Positions 29,686 to 39,158 are shown, counted from the first letter of the stretch. The stretch: DNA of 64,000 bases from Vibrio tarriae (GCF_002216685.1 NZ_CP022353.1:744001-808000); one strand, 5' to 3'. The notes: generated by a model from the sequence alone, not told the origin. Numbers and translations are program-made.

Positions 29686-30540
29686 TTAAGTATGGAACTG
29701 CTCACACGCCATCATGGTGTTTTCAATTAGGCTTGCAACAGTCATTGGCCCCACACCACCTGGTACTGGAGTGATAAAACTCGCACGCGTGCGGGCAACA
29801 TCGTATTCCACATCGCCAACCAGTTTGCCTGTATCTAAGCGGTTAATGCCGACATCGACCACAATCGCGCCTTCTTTAATCCATGCTCCCGGAATAAAGT
29901 TGGGTTTACCGACCGCAACCACCAAGACATCAGCTTGGCGAATATGGCCTTCGAGATCTTGAGTAAAGCGGTGGCAAGTGGTGGTAGTGCAACCTGCCAG
30001 TAACAGCTCTAACGTCATAGGGCGACCAACAATGTTGGAGGCACCCACAATCACCGCATGTTTACCGCGCAGTGGAATGTTGTAACGTTCAAGCAGAGTA
30101 ATAATGCCTTTGGGTGTGCAAGAGCGCAGTTTCGGAATGCGCTGCGCCAAACGACCAACGTTGTAAGGGTGGAAACCATCCACATCTTTCTCAGGGTGAA
30201 TACTCTCCAACACTTTGGTGGTATCAATACCCGCAGGTAACGGCAGTTGTACCAAAATACCATCGATTTGCGGATCGTTATTGAGTTCTTCAACCAGTGA
30301 CAGCAAGGCTTCTTCACTCGCAGTGGCGGGTAAATCGAAAGATTTGGAGACAAAGCCGACTTCTTCACAGGCACGGCGTTTACTGCCGACATACACTTGT
30401 GAAGCAGGATCTTCGCCCACCAACACCACTGCTAGCCCAGGGGCTCGTAACCCGGCTTGAACCCGAGCTTTAACACGGGCTGCCACTTCTGAGCGCACCG
30501 TTTGCGAAATCAGCGTTCCATCAATATTTTGAGCAGTCAT
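29686..30540 (-). CDS. folD: Bifunctional methylenetetrahydrofolate dehydrogenase / methenyltetrahydrofolate cyclohydrolase FolD
   Basis: 284 residues from ATG 30540 behind AAGGAAAG; an in-frame extension to 30615 is not credible. Catalytic Lys54 lies in [13 protein letters not shown] with Tyr50. [12 protein letters not shown] (about 94-105), [15 protein letters not shown] (near 120), [15 protein letters not shown] (NADP binding, near 165) and [17 protein letters not shown] (near 255) are intact. It interconverts one-carbon units on tetrahydrofolate for purine, thymidylate and formyl-Met synthesis. A palindromic PurR-type operator sits 70 bp upstream, fitting purine control. Confidence 0.96.
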   Translation of the reverse strand: MTAQNIDGTLISQTVRSEVAARVKARVQAGLRAPGLAVVLVGEDPASQVYVGSKRRACEEVGFVSKSFDLPATASEEALLSLVEELNNDPQIDGILVQLPLPAGIDTTKVLESIHPEKDVDGFHPYNVGRLAQRIPKLRSCTPKGIITLLERYNIPLRGKHAVIVGASNIVGRPMTLELLLAGCTTTTCHRFTQDLEGHIRQADVLVVAVGKPNFIPGAWIKEGAIVVDVGINRLDTGKLVGDVEYDVARTRASFITPVPGGVGPMTVASLIENTMMACEQFHT

Positions 30541-30609
30541 GACTTTCCTTACAGGTTTGGAGCGAAAATTTTTGCGCGCATTGTCGCAGATATTTTTGAT
30601 AACATCCAC

Positions 30610-30625
30610 AAGCAAACGTTTGCTT
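30610..30625. promoter_or_regulatory. PurR-type operator upstream of folD
   Basis: AAGCAAACGTTTGCTT is a perfect 16-bp palindrome close to the PurR consensus ACGCAAACGTTTNCNT, 70 bp before the folD start. Purine-dependent repression of folD is the natural reading. Confidence 0.75.
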
Positions 30626-30699
30626 TGTTCTGTTTTTCGGCAGTTGAGATGAGATCGGTAAAATATTGCTCATTTGAAACAGAAAGTTAGACAAAGGCG

Positions 30700-30727
30700 T
30701 TGATCTAGCCCGTTTAACTCGTATAAT
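30700..30727 (+). promoter_or_regulatory. Sigma-70 promoter of tRNA-Arg
   Basis: -35 TTGATC (30700-30705) and -10 TATAAT (30722-30727) with a 16-bp spacer, ending 14 bp before the tRNA. Confidence 0.8.
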
Positions 30728-30741
30728 CCTCACCCTGTAGC

Positions 30742-30818
30742 GCGCCCTTAGCTCAGTTGGATAGAGCACGTGCCTTCTAAGCATGTGGTCACAGGTTCGA
30801 ATCCTGTAGGGCGTGCCA
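30742..30818 (+). tRNA. tRNA-Arg (anticodon TCT)
   Basis: 77 nt including encoded CCA. The acceptor GCGCCCT pairs with AGGGCGT. D arm GCTC/GAGC, anticodon stem CGTGC/GCATG with loop CTTCTAA (anticodon TCT at 30776-30778, reading AGA) and T arm ACAGG/CCTGT with loop TTCGAAT are all present. The first acceptor pair is G-U rather than the G-C of the E. coli counterpart. It has its own promoter and terminator and borders the aerobactin region. Confidence 0.96.
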
Positions 30819-30826
30819 TTATTCTA

Positions 30827-30860
30827 AGCGCCAGCAAGTGAATTCTTGCTGGCGCTTTTT
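30827..30860 (+). terminator. Terminator of tRNA-Arg
   Basis: AGCGCCAGCAAG (30827-30838) pairs with CTTGCTGGCGCT (30845-30856), followed by TTTT. Confidence 0.94.
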
Positions 30861-30983
30861 CATTTCTGCGGTTTTATTTTGCTGGTGTGAACCATACTCT
30901 TGCGAGTACGTGAAGAGTGGAATAGCAGGATGGTGACTATCCAATGTATTGAGAATAAGCCGGATACAGCACAGAAGAATTGA

Positions 30984-31027
30984 GGAAATAAAGTAGCAGT
31001 CACTCCTCAATGGAGTGACTGCTACTT
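30984..31027 (-). terminator. Terminator of the aerobactin operon (after iutA)
   Basis: A perfect 16-bp stem, AAGTAGCAGTCACTCC (30991-31006) with its complement at 31012-31027, loop TCAAT. TTTATTTCC follows on the minus strand, 4 bp after the iutA stop. Confidence 0.92.
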
Positions 31028-31030
31028 GAA

Positions 31031-33205
31031 TTAGAATTTTACTTGGTAGTTCAAGGTATAAGTACGGCCACGGCCTTTGTAGTCATACGCAGCAGCATCG
31101 TAGTGAGCGGAATAAACGATCTGCGCACGTTGACCCCAAATGGTGGTGTAGTCGTGGTCAAACAGGTTGAGCACACCAAAACCGAGACTGCCCACAGGCA
31201 GTTGGTAGCTACCGACTAAGTCAAAGGTGGTATAACCGTCCAACTTGTTTTGTGCCTCATCTTTGTAGTCAAACATGGTTTGGCTCTGTAACTTAACCGC
31301 CAGATCCGCATCATACCAACCCGCCCAAGCACTGGCTTTTGATGTGCTGGCTTCGCCTGCTGTCATATCTTCCCAGCCGTTATCGCCTTTGACTTTCGAG
31401 ACCACGTAGTGACCTGACGCACCCAATTGAACATTGGTGTGTACCCAGTAAGACGCCATGGCCTCAAACCCGTAAACACGTTTCTTATCTTCCACTTCTT
31501 CAATCAATAAGGTTTGCTTGTTGTAAGAAACAGATTTATCCGAGGTGGAATAGTAGGCTGCAGTTTGCAGGTTGAAACTGTCTTTCTCTAAGCGATAGCC
31601 CAGCTCAACGCTGTTGGTTTTAATGCCTGACATCTTAGAGCTATCGACATTGATACTGTCTTGCAACGTCCAATGGCTGCCGACCAGTTTGTAGTTGCCT
31701 TGGCCGTAGTATTTCGCAGGATCTGCCAGATCGAAACCTTGTGAGAAGTTAGCCCAAACTTGCGAGTGGTTATTGAGATGATAAAGCGTACCTAAGTTGA
31801 ACAGACCCACGTTGTAATCAGTTTCGCCTCCCGGTACGGCATCGGCAGAAGTCCCTTTACCTTCAGCGATGTTCTTCTGCTGCGGGTAGCCTACGAAGTC
31901 ATCGATTTTATTGACCATATGCTGGTAACGGAAGCCACCTTCGACTGACCAGTCGTCAGTGATGTCGTAACCTGCTTGAACAAAACCGGCGACAGAACCT
32001 ACTTTAATCCCAGGGTAACGGCCCACTTGCGCGTAAGTACGGTTGATGAGGTTTCCTGAGTTGTTGGCGGTGGTTTTGTCATACAGGGCTTGGTTGCTGT
32101 CTAACTGATCTTGATAAGCATCAATCCCATACACCAGATTCAGTTTGTCAAAATTCTTCGCCAGAGCGGCCTTGAGTGAGATGACATCCGTGATTTGCTG
32201 GCCAGAAGACTGGTAGTAAGGGGTATAAGTTTGATCTTCTTTACGGTAGGAGGCTTCTGCAATCAGTTGGTGATTCAAGAATTCATCATTGACGTAAGAC
32301 GCACTCAGCATCATACGTTCCGTGCCGTGTTCGCGGTCTGAGTCAAAGCCGTTTCTCACGTCCACAAACTTGTTATTGACGATGTACAGGCCGTAAGGGG
32401 AGTCTTGCTGGCTATCATAGTATTGCGCCAACAGGTTGAGTTTTTGAGTTTCAGAAATATTCACACCCACAGTCGTCATCAAATCAACGGTTTGGTTGAA
32501 TTGCAGAGATCCTTGTGAAATGTCGGGTGTGACGATATCGCCGTTGGCATCAAAGAAACCTTGGGTTTCTGTGTAAACCACAGAAGCGCGCGCTTGAACT
32601 TTATCGTTACCACCAGAGATGGATTGGCCGACTTTGTAGTCAAAATCTTCGTCAGAATTAAAACCAGACGTTGCGCCGACGTAAGATTCAAATTCGAGCT
32701 CTTGGCTTGTCGCTTTTTTTGTGATGATGTTGATTACACCGCCCGATGCGCCCGCACCGTAGATAGACGTTGCACCAGAAAGCACTTCGATACGTTCAAT
32801 GTTAAACGGGTCGATAGAGTCCATATGGCGACTGATTTGACGTGAAGATTCGAGGGATACACCGTCGATCATCACCAGCATTTTGCGTCCACGCAGATTT
32901 TGGCCGTAGTTGGTCCGTGCGCCTGAGCTGACATCCAGTGATGGAATGGCAGATGCGAGAATCTCGCCTAATGTTTTACCACCACGATATTCTTGCTCAA
33001 TCTGCTCTGAATCGATGTACCAAACGGTTCCCGGGATATCACTGATCGCTTTCGGGGTACGGCTTGAAACCACAACCATTTCGTCAAACAATGTTTGTTC
33101 TTCTGCTACAACGGGCGTGGTAAAGATGACACTGGCTACGGCAATTGCTGCCGCAGACAGTGACAAAGGTGTGGATGGTAGCAATTTTCCTTTTGTAGAT
33201 TTCAT
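31031..33205 (-). CDS. iutA: Ferric aerobactin TonB-dependent outer-membrane receptor IutA
   Basis: 724 residues from ATG 33205 behind GAGAAGAAA; an in-frame extension to 33355 is spurious. Signal peptide about 1-34 (VVA|EEQ). A TonB box-like stretch (DEMVVVSSRTP) starts the mature protein. The plug domain covers about 45-150 (LVMIDGVSLESSR, IERIEVLSGATSIYGAGASGGVINIITKK) and a 22-strand barrel follows, ending in Phe (YTLNYQVKF), as outer-membrane assembly requires. Length is that of E. coli IutA. It imports ferric aerobactin using TonB energy. Last gene of iucABCD-iutA, separated from iucD by 103 bp that hold a hairpin. Confidence 0.94.
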   Translation of the reverse strand: MKSTKGKLLPSTPLSLSAAAIAVASVIFTTPVVAEEQTLFDEMVVVSSRTPKAISDIPGTVWYIDSEQIEQEYRGGKTLGEILASAIPSLDVSSGARTNYGQNLRGRKMLVMIDGVSLESSRQISRHMDSIDPFNIERIEVLSGATSIYGAGASGGVINIITKKATSQELEFESYVGATSGFNSDEDFDYKVGQSISGGNDKVQARASVVYTETQGFFDANGDIVTPDISQGSLQFNQTVDLMTTVGVNISETQKLNLLAQYYDSQQDSPYGLYIVNNKFVDVRNGFDSDREHGTERMMLSASYVNDEFLNHQLIAEASYRKEDQTYTPYYQSSGQQITDVISLKAALAKNFDKLNLVYGIDAYQDQLDSNQALYDKTTANNSGNLINRTYAQVGRYPGIKVGSVAGFVQAGYDITDDWSVEGGFRYQHMVNKIDDFVGYPQQKNIAEGKGTSADAVPGGETDYNVGLFNLGTLYHLNNHSQVWANFSQGFDLADPAKYYGQGNYKLVGSHWTLQDSINVDSSKMSGIKTNSVELGYRLEKDSFNLQTAAYYSTSDKSVSYNKQTLLIEEVEDKKRVYGFEAMASYWVHTNVQLGASGHYVVSKVKGDNGWEDMTAGEASTSKASAWAGWYDADLAVKLQSQTMFDYKDEAQNKLDGYTTFDLVGSYQLPVGSLGFGVLNLFDHDYTTIWGQRAQIVYSAHYDAAAYDYKGRGRTYTLNYQVKF

Positions 33206-33273
33206 TTTCTTCTCTATACGTAGGTAAAAATAAGCCCTTAGGCCACTTGGGTGTTCGGGGCAGATTGAAATGC

Positions 33274-33294
33274 CACTCACCTTTGGAGTGAGTG
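33274..33294 (-). other. Intercistronic hairpin between iucD and iutA
   Basis: CACTCAC (33274-33280) pairs with GTGAGTG (33288-33294) across seven bases, 14 bp after the iucD stop. There is no T-run, so it is more likely an mRNA-stability or attenuation element than a full terminator. Confidence 0.55.
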
Positions 33295-33308
33295 ACAAAA
33301 AAGTGAGC

Positions 33309-34619
33309 TTAAGCGACCAATTTCTTCGTGATGGCGCTAGGCGATAGCCAATCAATCATTCCTTTTCCGGAGTCGATCTCGAAAATAGTTTGTCCCGCAA
33401 GGCGATTGATGATGCGTGCACTGCGCCACGCCATAAGGCTAAGCTGCGGCTCGGCAATACCATGGCTATGCATCCCCGCATTCACGGCGAAGATCTTGTT
33501 ACGTTGTTGTCCTTCCCACTTAAGCTCAAAGTCAGGCGTCATTTGGTAACGGTTGTGCTCATCAAGATCGAGCAGCGGTAGAATGGTGTTCAAACAAGCG
33601 GGATATGGTGCTTCAAAGCCCGTCGCCAGAATAACGATGTCTGCTTCGTACGTTTCTAAACACGGCCCCAGTGCATTGCTGGCGGTCAGTTTGAACGCAC
33701 TGCCTTGTGCACTCATTTGAGTTAAGGAGCGGTGTGGTAGCAGCCTTACCCATTTGTCTTCCTTGAGTACATCGAATCGGTGGTAAAGCTCTTGATAAAT
33801 GGTTAACAAGGCTTTTTGCGTTACGCCATCCGAGGTCAGTTTCTGGTTTGCCACCTCTTTACGTTTGATGCTCGGCGACAAATGAACGAAAGCATCCACG
33901 TAATCGGGCGCGAAAAATTCATTGGTAAACGCGGCTTCATCGAGAGGTTGATAATTGGCGCGGCGAGATAGCCAGTCGAGTGACTTGGGTTTGCCCCATT
34001 TCTGCTGCAAAGCGTTAATGAAAATATCTGCACCGCTTTGCCCGCCACCAATGATCAGCACACGTTTGCCAGTGAAGTCTCGCTCTTGTAGCCCCACGTC
34101 TGCGGCGTGGAACACGCGCTCACCAAGGTGTGCTTTGGCGCATTCGGGTACTGAAGGAATTTTGCCTGTGCCAATGCAGAGATTTTTCGCTTGGTAAGTG
34201 CCTTGATTGGTGTGCAGCGTAAATGCCTCGCCGGTGTATTCCACCTGTTCAACTCGGGTTGAAAACTGAACGTTATCCAACTGATGAGCTACCCAAGCGA
34301 GGTAGTCTGAAAACTCGTGACGGCTGATACATTTGAGTTCAGCAGATAAAAAACGATAAAACTTTTTGTTCTTCACCAGATAAGAGATGAAGGAGTAGCG
34401 ACTTTCTGGATTAACCGCGCTCACCAAATCTTTTAAAAACATGGTTTGCATGTGGGTGTTATCAAGCAGTAATCCCGGGTGCCAAGAAAAATGGTCACGG
34501 CTTTCAAAAAAGCGTGCAGAAATTTGCGGTTTATCCGCCAGTAGAGCAGCAATGCTGAGGTTGAAAGGGCCGACGCCGATGCCAGCGAAATCAAGTTTGG
34601 CGTTGTTAGTGTGTTCCAT
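33309..34619 (-). CDS. iucD: L-lysine N6-monooxygenase IucD
   Basis: 436 residues. A flavin-dependent N-hydroxylase that makes N6-hydroxylysine, the first step of aerobactin synthesis. The FAD site is FAGIGVGPFNLSIAALLAD (11-29), the NADPH site is VLIIGGGQSGADIF (near 190), and the C-terminal ATGFEAPYP motif lies near 360. WHPGLLLDNTHMQTMFLKDL near residue 47 is typical of this siderophore monooxygenase family. Length matches E. coli IucD (about 425-445). It follows iucC by 63 bp in the operon. Confidence 0.95.
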   Translation of the reverse strand: MEHTNNAKLDFAGIGVGPFNLSIAALLADKPQISARFFESRDHFSWHPGLLLDNTHMQTMFLKDLVSAVNPESRYSFISYLVKNKKFYRFLSAELKCISRHEFSDYLAWVAHQLDNVQFSTRVEQVEYTGEAFTLHTNQGTYQAKNLCIGTGKIPSVPECAKAHLGERVFHAADVGLQERDFTGKRVLIIGGGQSGADIFINALQQKWGKPKSLDWLSRRANYQPLDEAAFTNEFFAPDYVDAFVHLSPSIKRKEVANQKLTSDGVTQKALLTIYQELYHRFDVLKEDKWVRLLPHRSLTQMSAQGSAFKLTASNALGPCLETYEADIVILATGFEAPYPACLNTILPLLDLDEHNRYQMTPDFELKWEGQQRNKIFAVNAGMHSHGIAEPQLSLMAWRSARIINRLAGQTIFEIDSGKGMIDWLSPSAITKKLVA

Positions 34620-34682
34620 ATGAGCAATCCTTTTTTAGTCATCTAGGCTTCGTTAACCTTAAAGTTATGGTTATGCGGTTAA

Positions 34683-36452
34683 TTAGCCTTGGTGTTCCAG
34701 TGCTTTGGTCAATGGGTTGTTGAGCATGTCATCCATGTCAGGCAGCATCCTTGATGCGCTGGCATCGGTGCTGTGGCGAAACTTGGCTAAGTTCAGCCCG
34801 ATCCGTAAAATTTTCGGCTTAAACAGGTCGAACTGTTCAAACCTTGGTTGGTACTCACGATGGGCGGCCATGTAAGCTTTCAGTCGGTCACCGAGCAGAC
34901 GGTAAAATTGCGGCTCAGAGAAGCCCAATTTGGCCACTAAGGGCGAAATAAAACGTAACGTGGTAACAAAGTGCCCAGTTTGTAAGTCATGAATAATCAG
35001 GTGTTCTGGCAGGCGAACGGTGACTTTTTTCACGCTGTCATCCAGTGAAGCCTGTTCTGGATACTCACTGCTGACTAAGCGCATATCGCCTTGGAAATCC
35101 TTGAGCAGAATGCGTTTCGGGGCGTAGTTCTCCAGCACTAAAGTGACGTTCTGCCCATGCGCAATCAGCGAGACACCGTATTTGCACAGCAGGTGGTAAT
35201 AGGGAATGACCACCGCATCAAACAGTTTGCTGAGCCAAGCTTCGAGGGTTAACCCAGAGGCTTGAACGTATTCTGCAATCAGCGGTTGACCTTGATTGTC
35301 ACTTTCCATCAGCGCCGCCATTAAGATGGCGCGTTCACCAGCTTTTAATTTGGAAGCCGCCGATTCACGCCAAATCACCCCGAGCAGTTCGTGGTAGCGA
35401 TAGGGTGCATTGGGCAACAGTGCATAGTCCGCTTGGGCGGCGAAGGCGGCTGCGGGTTCTTGCAACACTTCGGCTTGTTTCGCGATCAGTAGGGGATCAG
35501 ACTTAAACACCTGATCTATCCAGTCAGAAGCCGTAGGGCCGGCCAAAATGTAGCGCCCCGGAATCCCTCGGTAGCAGGAGGTATTCATTACCGTGAGCGG
35601 CAACTTGATGTCGTAACTCGCAGGACGAGTGACATTACTTAATGTGCGTAGTGACAGTTGAGGCAAGAAGTGATCGCCAAACTCGCCTAAATACACCAAC
35701 TGCTTAGTCGCGATTTCACGTACAAACAGCAGGGCAAGTTTATTGCTCCACTGCCAAGGGTGAACCGGAACATAACGATAATCGTGGAGTTCAAGTTGAT
35801 AGGAAGCCAACAAACTGTCCATCTGCTTGATTTCATCGGGCGTGATGGCGCTTTGCAGTAAGGCTTGCCATGTGACTTCATCGTTGGTGGCGAGCTGCAA
35901 AATCGAGTGATGAACCGCGACCCAACCCAGTTGGAAAGTGCGTTCCGCTTCTGGTGCATACCGCTTTAAATCATCGTTGCCCCAACCGCGGCGGCCTTTG
36001 TTGAACACAAATTTCGGATGTCCATCAAAGTAGGTTTGCTGTTGCTCGCACGGCAGCATGGCCAGATCTCGCGCCGTCATGGCTTGCTTGCGCTGCATCA
36101 GCTTGCAATCACCGAGTAAGGTGGCATTGAGATCTTCGAGATGTTCGGCGAAGGCGTCATCCGGCATCTTGAGCAGAGGTTGTAGATCGCGCATCAATAG
36201 CGCCGCAGAAATCGGCTGCTCCGTCTCGATGTCGGCATGGCGAGTAATGGAAGTCGGGTCAATCATGACCTGCCCCCAAATATTCTCTTCGCCAGCAAAG
36301 CAATAACGTGTGCCATTTTCTAAGTTGAGCTGATAACCCTGTGCGGTTGGCTCAAATTGAAATGCTTGCTCGTAAGCGAACTCACTGAGGATTTTGCCCA
36401 CCATCTTCTGATTGGCGGTTGCCCAGTAACGATGTAGCGCTAACTGATCCAT
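34683..36452 (-). CDS. iucC: Aerobactin synthase IucC (NIS synthetase)
   Basis: 589 residues from ATG 36452, which overlaps the iucB stop as TAATG; a GTG six bases upstream is less likely. An NRPS-independent siderophore synthetase that joins the second N6-acetyl-N6-hydroxylysine to the citryl intermediate made by IucA. Recognisable blocks are HPKFVFNKGRRGWG (near 140), VPVHPWQWSNKL (near 250), SLRTLSNVTRPASYDIKLPLTVMNTSCYRGIPGR (275-310) and the ATP-site AHGQNVTLVLENYAPKRILLKDFQGD (about 440-465). The C-terminal FhuF-like domain lacks the Fe-S Cys cluster, as usual. Confidence 0.95.
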   Translation of the reverse strand: MDQLALHRYWATANQKMVGKILSEFAYEQAFQFEPTAQGYQLNLENGTRYCFAGEENIWGQVMIDPTSITRHADIETEQPISAALLMRDLQPLLKMPDDAFAEHLEDLNATLLGDCKLMQRKQAMTARDLAMLPCEQQQTYFDGHPKFVFNKGRRGWGNDDLKRYAPEAERTFQLGWVAVHHSILQLATNDEVTWQALLQSAITPDEIKQMDSLLASYQLELHDYRYVPVHPWQWSNKLALLFVREIATKQLVYLGEFGDHFLPQLSLRTLSNVTRPASYDIKLPLTVMNTSCYRGIPGRYILAGPTASDWIDQVFKSDPLLIAKQAEVLQEPAAAFAAQADYALLPNAPYRYHELLGVIWRESAASKLKAGERAILMAALMESDNQGQPLIAEYVQASGLTLEAWLSKLFDAVVIPYYHLLCKYGVSLIAHGQNVTLVLENYAPKRILLKDFQGDMRLVSSEYPEQASLDDSVKKVTVRLPEHLIIHDLQTGHFVTTLRFISPLVAKLGFSEPQFYRLLGDRLKAYMAAHREYQPRFEQFDLFKPKILRIGLNLAKFRHSTDASASRMLPDMDDMLNNPLTKALEHQG

Positions 36453-37369
36453 TACCACCGCTCCGCAAAAAACTGTTCACGGGTCAGCATCAGCAGTGCC
36501 GAACGTTTATGGGGGAAATTGAACTCAAAACACTTGCGGTAACCCAGTGGCAAGATGCGATTAAATAAGCGTTCATTGTCAGAACGAGGCTCAAGCACAA
36601 CGCGGTTGGTGCGAACATCGTCAATAAACAAGTAGTGGCTGATGGCGCGCATCCAAGCGTTGAAAAATTTAGGGCCACGGAAGGCTTGTTCACCGACGAG
36701 CAAATGGATGCCACGGTCATAATTCTCTACTGCGTAGTATGGGCTGAGTCGATCTTCAGCAACCCAATAGGCTTCCACATAACCAAACGGTTCACCGTTA
36801 AATTCACCAATCAGCGGAATGATGTGTGGATCAGCAAGGCGCTGCTCAAGAAATTCGGCGAGTTTTTCTTCACTCCATGCTTGTTCCCAAAAATGCGCCA
36901 CGCGAGGGTCGTTCATCCAGCGTGTGAAGCGTTGCAGATCTTTATCCAGCTCAATCACTCGGAAACTGACGTTCAACTCGGCATCAAAATCATACCTTTG
37001 GTACACCTGGCCTTGCGGCATAGGCGGACGTAAAGGGTGATGGCGGTATTGGTTGTTGGATTGAATAAGCTGCAGTGGGAAATTGCTTGACGGTTTGTGT
37101 TGGTGCCAAGTGAGTGGCAATTGGTAAAAAGCGCAGCGAGATACCTTTTGATCAATCAAAGGTAAGAGTTGCTCAATCCAAGTTTGAATCTCAGGGTCAC
37201 GAGCCACCACTTTCAGCGCATCAATCTGTTTATCTTGGCTGAACAACTGGTCCATTTCGCGCACGAGTTGCGGGGCAATCTCAGAGCAAACCAAATCACT
37301 GGCGTGCAGGGTCAATTCAATAACCGGTTGAGGATCGGTGCTAAAAATGAAGGTATTGAACTTAGACAT
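36452..37369 (-). CDS. iucB: N6-hydroxylysine O-acetyltransferase IucB
   Basis: 305 residues from ATG 37369 behind GAGGAAA; the start lies within the last codons of iucA (8-bp overlap). The C-terminal two-thirds is a GNAT acetyltransferase (WMNDPRVAHFWEQAWSEEKL near 155, GEFNGEPFGYVEAYW near 190, IHLLVGEQAFRGPKF near 222) that acetylates N6-hydroxylysine with acetyl-CoA, giving the hydroxamate arm. The N-terminal 100 residues are the poorly conserved extension found in IucB and related proteins. Length is close to E. coli IucB (about 315). Confidence 0.94.
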   Translation of the reverse strand: MSKFNTFIFSTDPQPVIELTLHASDLVCSEIAPQLVREMDQLFSQDKQIDALKVVARDPEIQTWIEQLLPLIDQKVSRCAFYQLPLTWHQHKPSSNFPLQLIQSNNQYRHHPLRPPMPQGQVYQRYDFDAELNVSFRVIELDKDLQRFTRWMNDPRVAHFWEQAWSEEKLAEFLEQRLADPHIIPLIGEFNGEPFGYVEAYWVAEDRLSPYYAVENYDRGIHLLVGEQAFRGPKFFNAWMRAISHYLFIDDVRTNRVVLEPRSDNERLFNRILPLGYRKCFEFNFPHKRSALLMLTREQFFAERW

Positions 37370-39158
37370 GAGTAATTTCCTCAACACGAGCCAGAGGGTT
37401 AGGTAAATCGAAATAGATCACAGCCGGATCGGGAATGGAGTTTTCATTAAAATTTTGTAAGTAACAGAAAAAGTTACCTTTACAGCACAGCGCCTCACTG
37501 GTCAGTACATAGCGCAGGCAGAGATCATCCTTCACCCCGCTTTGCAGCAGCGCGTTAAGGTTGTGATACAGAATCTCGATGAGCTCACTCTCTTCCACAT
37601 CCAAATTCGCGCAGATCGCAGAAATCAGATTGAAGGTGGAGTTGATGATGAGGTAGTAAGCGAAGTAGCGGCGTACTTTGTCTTGGTTCCAGTAGTTTTC
37701 GAGCGCTTCTTTTTGATCGCCAAGTTGTTCGCCAAACAGCTTAAATGCCAAATCGGTATAGCCAGTGCCTTGGCAGTCGCGATAGTACATCCCCACCGGG
37801 AAGCCTTGCTCTAACTGCATGACGATATTTTGCTGGTGGGCTAAAAACACAATCCCAAAATTGGCCTGCAAGTGGAACAAAGGCACAACGGCATGGCGGC
37901 AATAAGCATCAAACCATAGGCTGGCTGCCTGATGCGAAGAAAGGTGTTGTTGTGTGGCGTAATGCTGAATGCGCGCCGCCACAAGGCTACTGCCACCATA
38001 TGGGTTTTGTTGGGTGAGCGTTGCCAATACCACGGCTTCTTCTGCCGGATAATCCATCAATGGATTGTCTCGAAATGCCACAAGGCTCTCGTCAATGATT
38101 TTGCCGTTCAGATCTTTCAGACCGATATAGGCAGGTTCTTGCATCAACTGGAAACCTTGCCCGTTACCGAGCTGTTGTGCCAGTTGTGGATGCTGGAACA
38201 GATCATTGAGTCGTGTTCCGCGAATCACTTCTTTCAGTGACAGGTTACGGATGGAATTGGTGAGTTTGACGCTGAGCGAGAACTTGAGCATGTAAGGCAA
38301 ACCCGGCGCATAAAGTGAGCGTGTGGACGAGGTTGGATACCAAGTTGCACCGAGTTGGCCTAGATTCTGGATTTGCTTGGTGGCGATGTAGCCTTTAATT
38401 GATGGATTCTCTGCCATGACATGCCATTGCCATGGATGTACGGGAAGCAGCCCATGACCTTGTTGCTGCGCACTCTGCAAAGCGTCAACTAATGCAGGCT
38501 CATGCGCGATAAGTGCTTCAAATCGCTGGTTGAAATGAATGTCAGCAGAGCTACCGCTAGTGAGAAGTGATTGTTCGACGCTCAGCCAGAAGAGTTTGAA
38601 TTGCCCACCGAGTTCGGGTGAGTAGAGCTTAGCATCGCTCAAAGTAAATTGTTCACGGCTTTTGGGGGCAGGGTGGAAAGAGTGGCCAATCAATAACCCC
38701 TGTTCTGCGGTTTTAAAATCCAGTTGTTCGGTAAATAACTGCTCTTGATAGGGAGAGTGTTCGATGGCCTGTTCAGTGTTGCGATGACTTTCTAGAACTC
38801 GTTTAGTGAAAATGGCTTTTTGCGCTTCGCTGACTATGCCGACGAGTGCCGGCTCGTTAACTATGTGTTCAATGAGCTGCTCGACACTCAGCGTTTTAAT
38901 GCTGTCTCGCGTCTGCAAAAGTGCAGGCAAGCAATATTCATGGCTCCCAAGTGAAGAAAAATAACTGAGAGGGATAGTGATGGAGTCTGAGTTTGCCAGA
39001 GGGAGTCGATAAACACGTTTTCCATCTTCACCACAAAGTAGTTGGACTGATTGACTCTCACGGGCTAATGAATTGAGAAAACACGCGATAGAAGGTTCAT
39101 TCGTGTTGGCCCAATCGTTTGATTTTTCGAGGTTAATCCGCTCGTTGTTGCGATGCAT
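37362..39158 (-). CDS. iucA: Citrate:N6-acetyl-N6-hydroxylysine ligase IucA (NIS synthetase)
   Basis: 598 residues from ATG 39158 (a TTG at 39185 would add nine residues). A type A NIS synthetase that adenylates citrate and couples the first hydroxamate arm. Family blocks: LLIGHSFHPAPKSREQF (near 145), LLPVHPWQWHVM (near 235), SSTRSLYAPGLPYMLKFSLSVKLTNSIRNLS (265-295), and VFLAHQQNIVMQLEQGFPVGMYYRDCQGTGY (about 445-475, nucleotide site). First gene of the operon, with a Fur box 35 bp upstream. The last 8 bp overlap iucB. Confidence 0.95.
   Translation of the reverse strand: MHRNNERINLEKSNDWANTNEPSIACFLNSLARESQSVQLLCGEDGKRVYRLPLANSDSITIPLSYFSSLGSHEYCLPALLQTRDSIKTLSVEQLIEHIVNEPALVGIVSEAQKAIFTKRVLESHRNTEQAIEHSPYQEQLFTEQLDFKTAEQGLLIGHSFHPAPKSREQFTLSDAKLYSPELGGQFKLFWLSVEQSLLTSGSSADIHFNQRFEALIAHEPALVDALQSAQQQGHGLLPVHPWQWHVMAENPSIKGYIATKQIQNLGQLGATWYPTSSTRSLYAPGLPYMLKFSLSVKLTNSIRNLSLKEVIRGTRLNDLFQHPQLAQQLGNGQGFQLMQEPAYIGLKDLNGKIIDESLVAFRDNPLMDYPAEEAVVLATLTQQNPYGGSSLVAARIQHYATQQHLSSHQAASLWFDAYCRHAVVPLFHLQANFGIVFLAHQQNIVMQLEQGFPVGMYYRDCQGTGYTDLAFKLFGEQLGDQKEALENYWNQDKVRRYFAYYLIINSTFNLISAICANLDVEESELIEILYHNLNALLQSGVKDDLCLRYVLTSEALCCKGNFFCYLQNFNENSIPDPAVIYFDLPNPLARVEEITHV

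Noticed and set aside
36452..37387. Upstream start of iucB at 37387 and of other genes at the first possible codon
   Set aside because: The downstream starts (37369 for iucB, 33205 for iutA, 30540 for folD, 21557 for minD, 15380 for the MCP, 51993 for the CDP-alcohol transferase) have proper ribosome sites and family-like N-termini.
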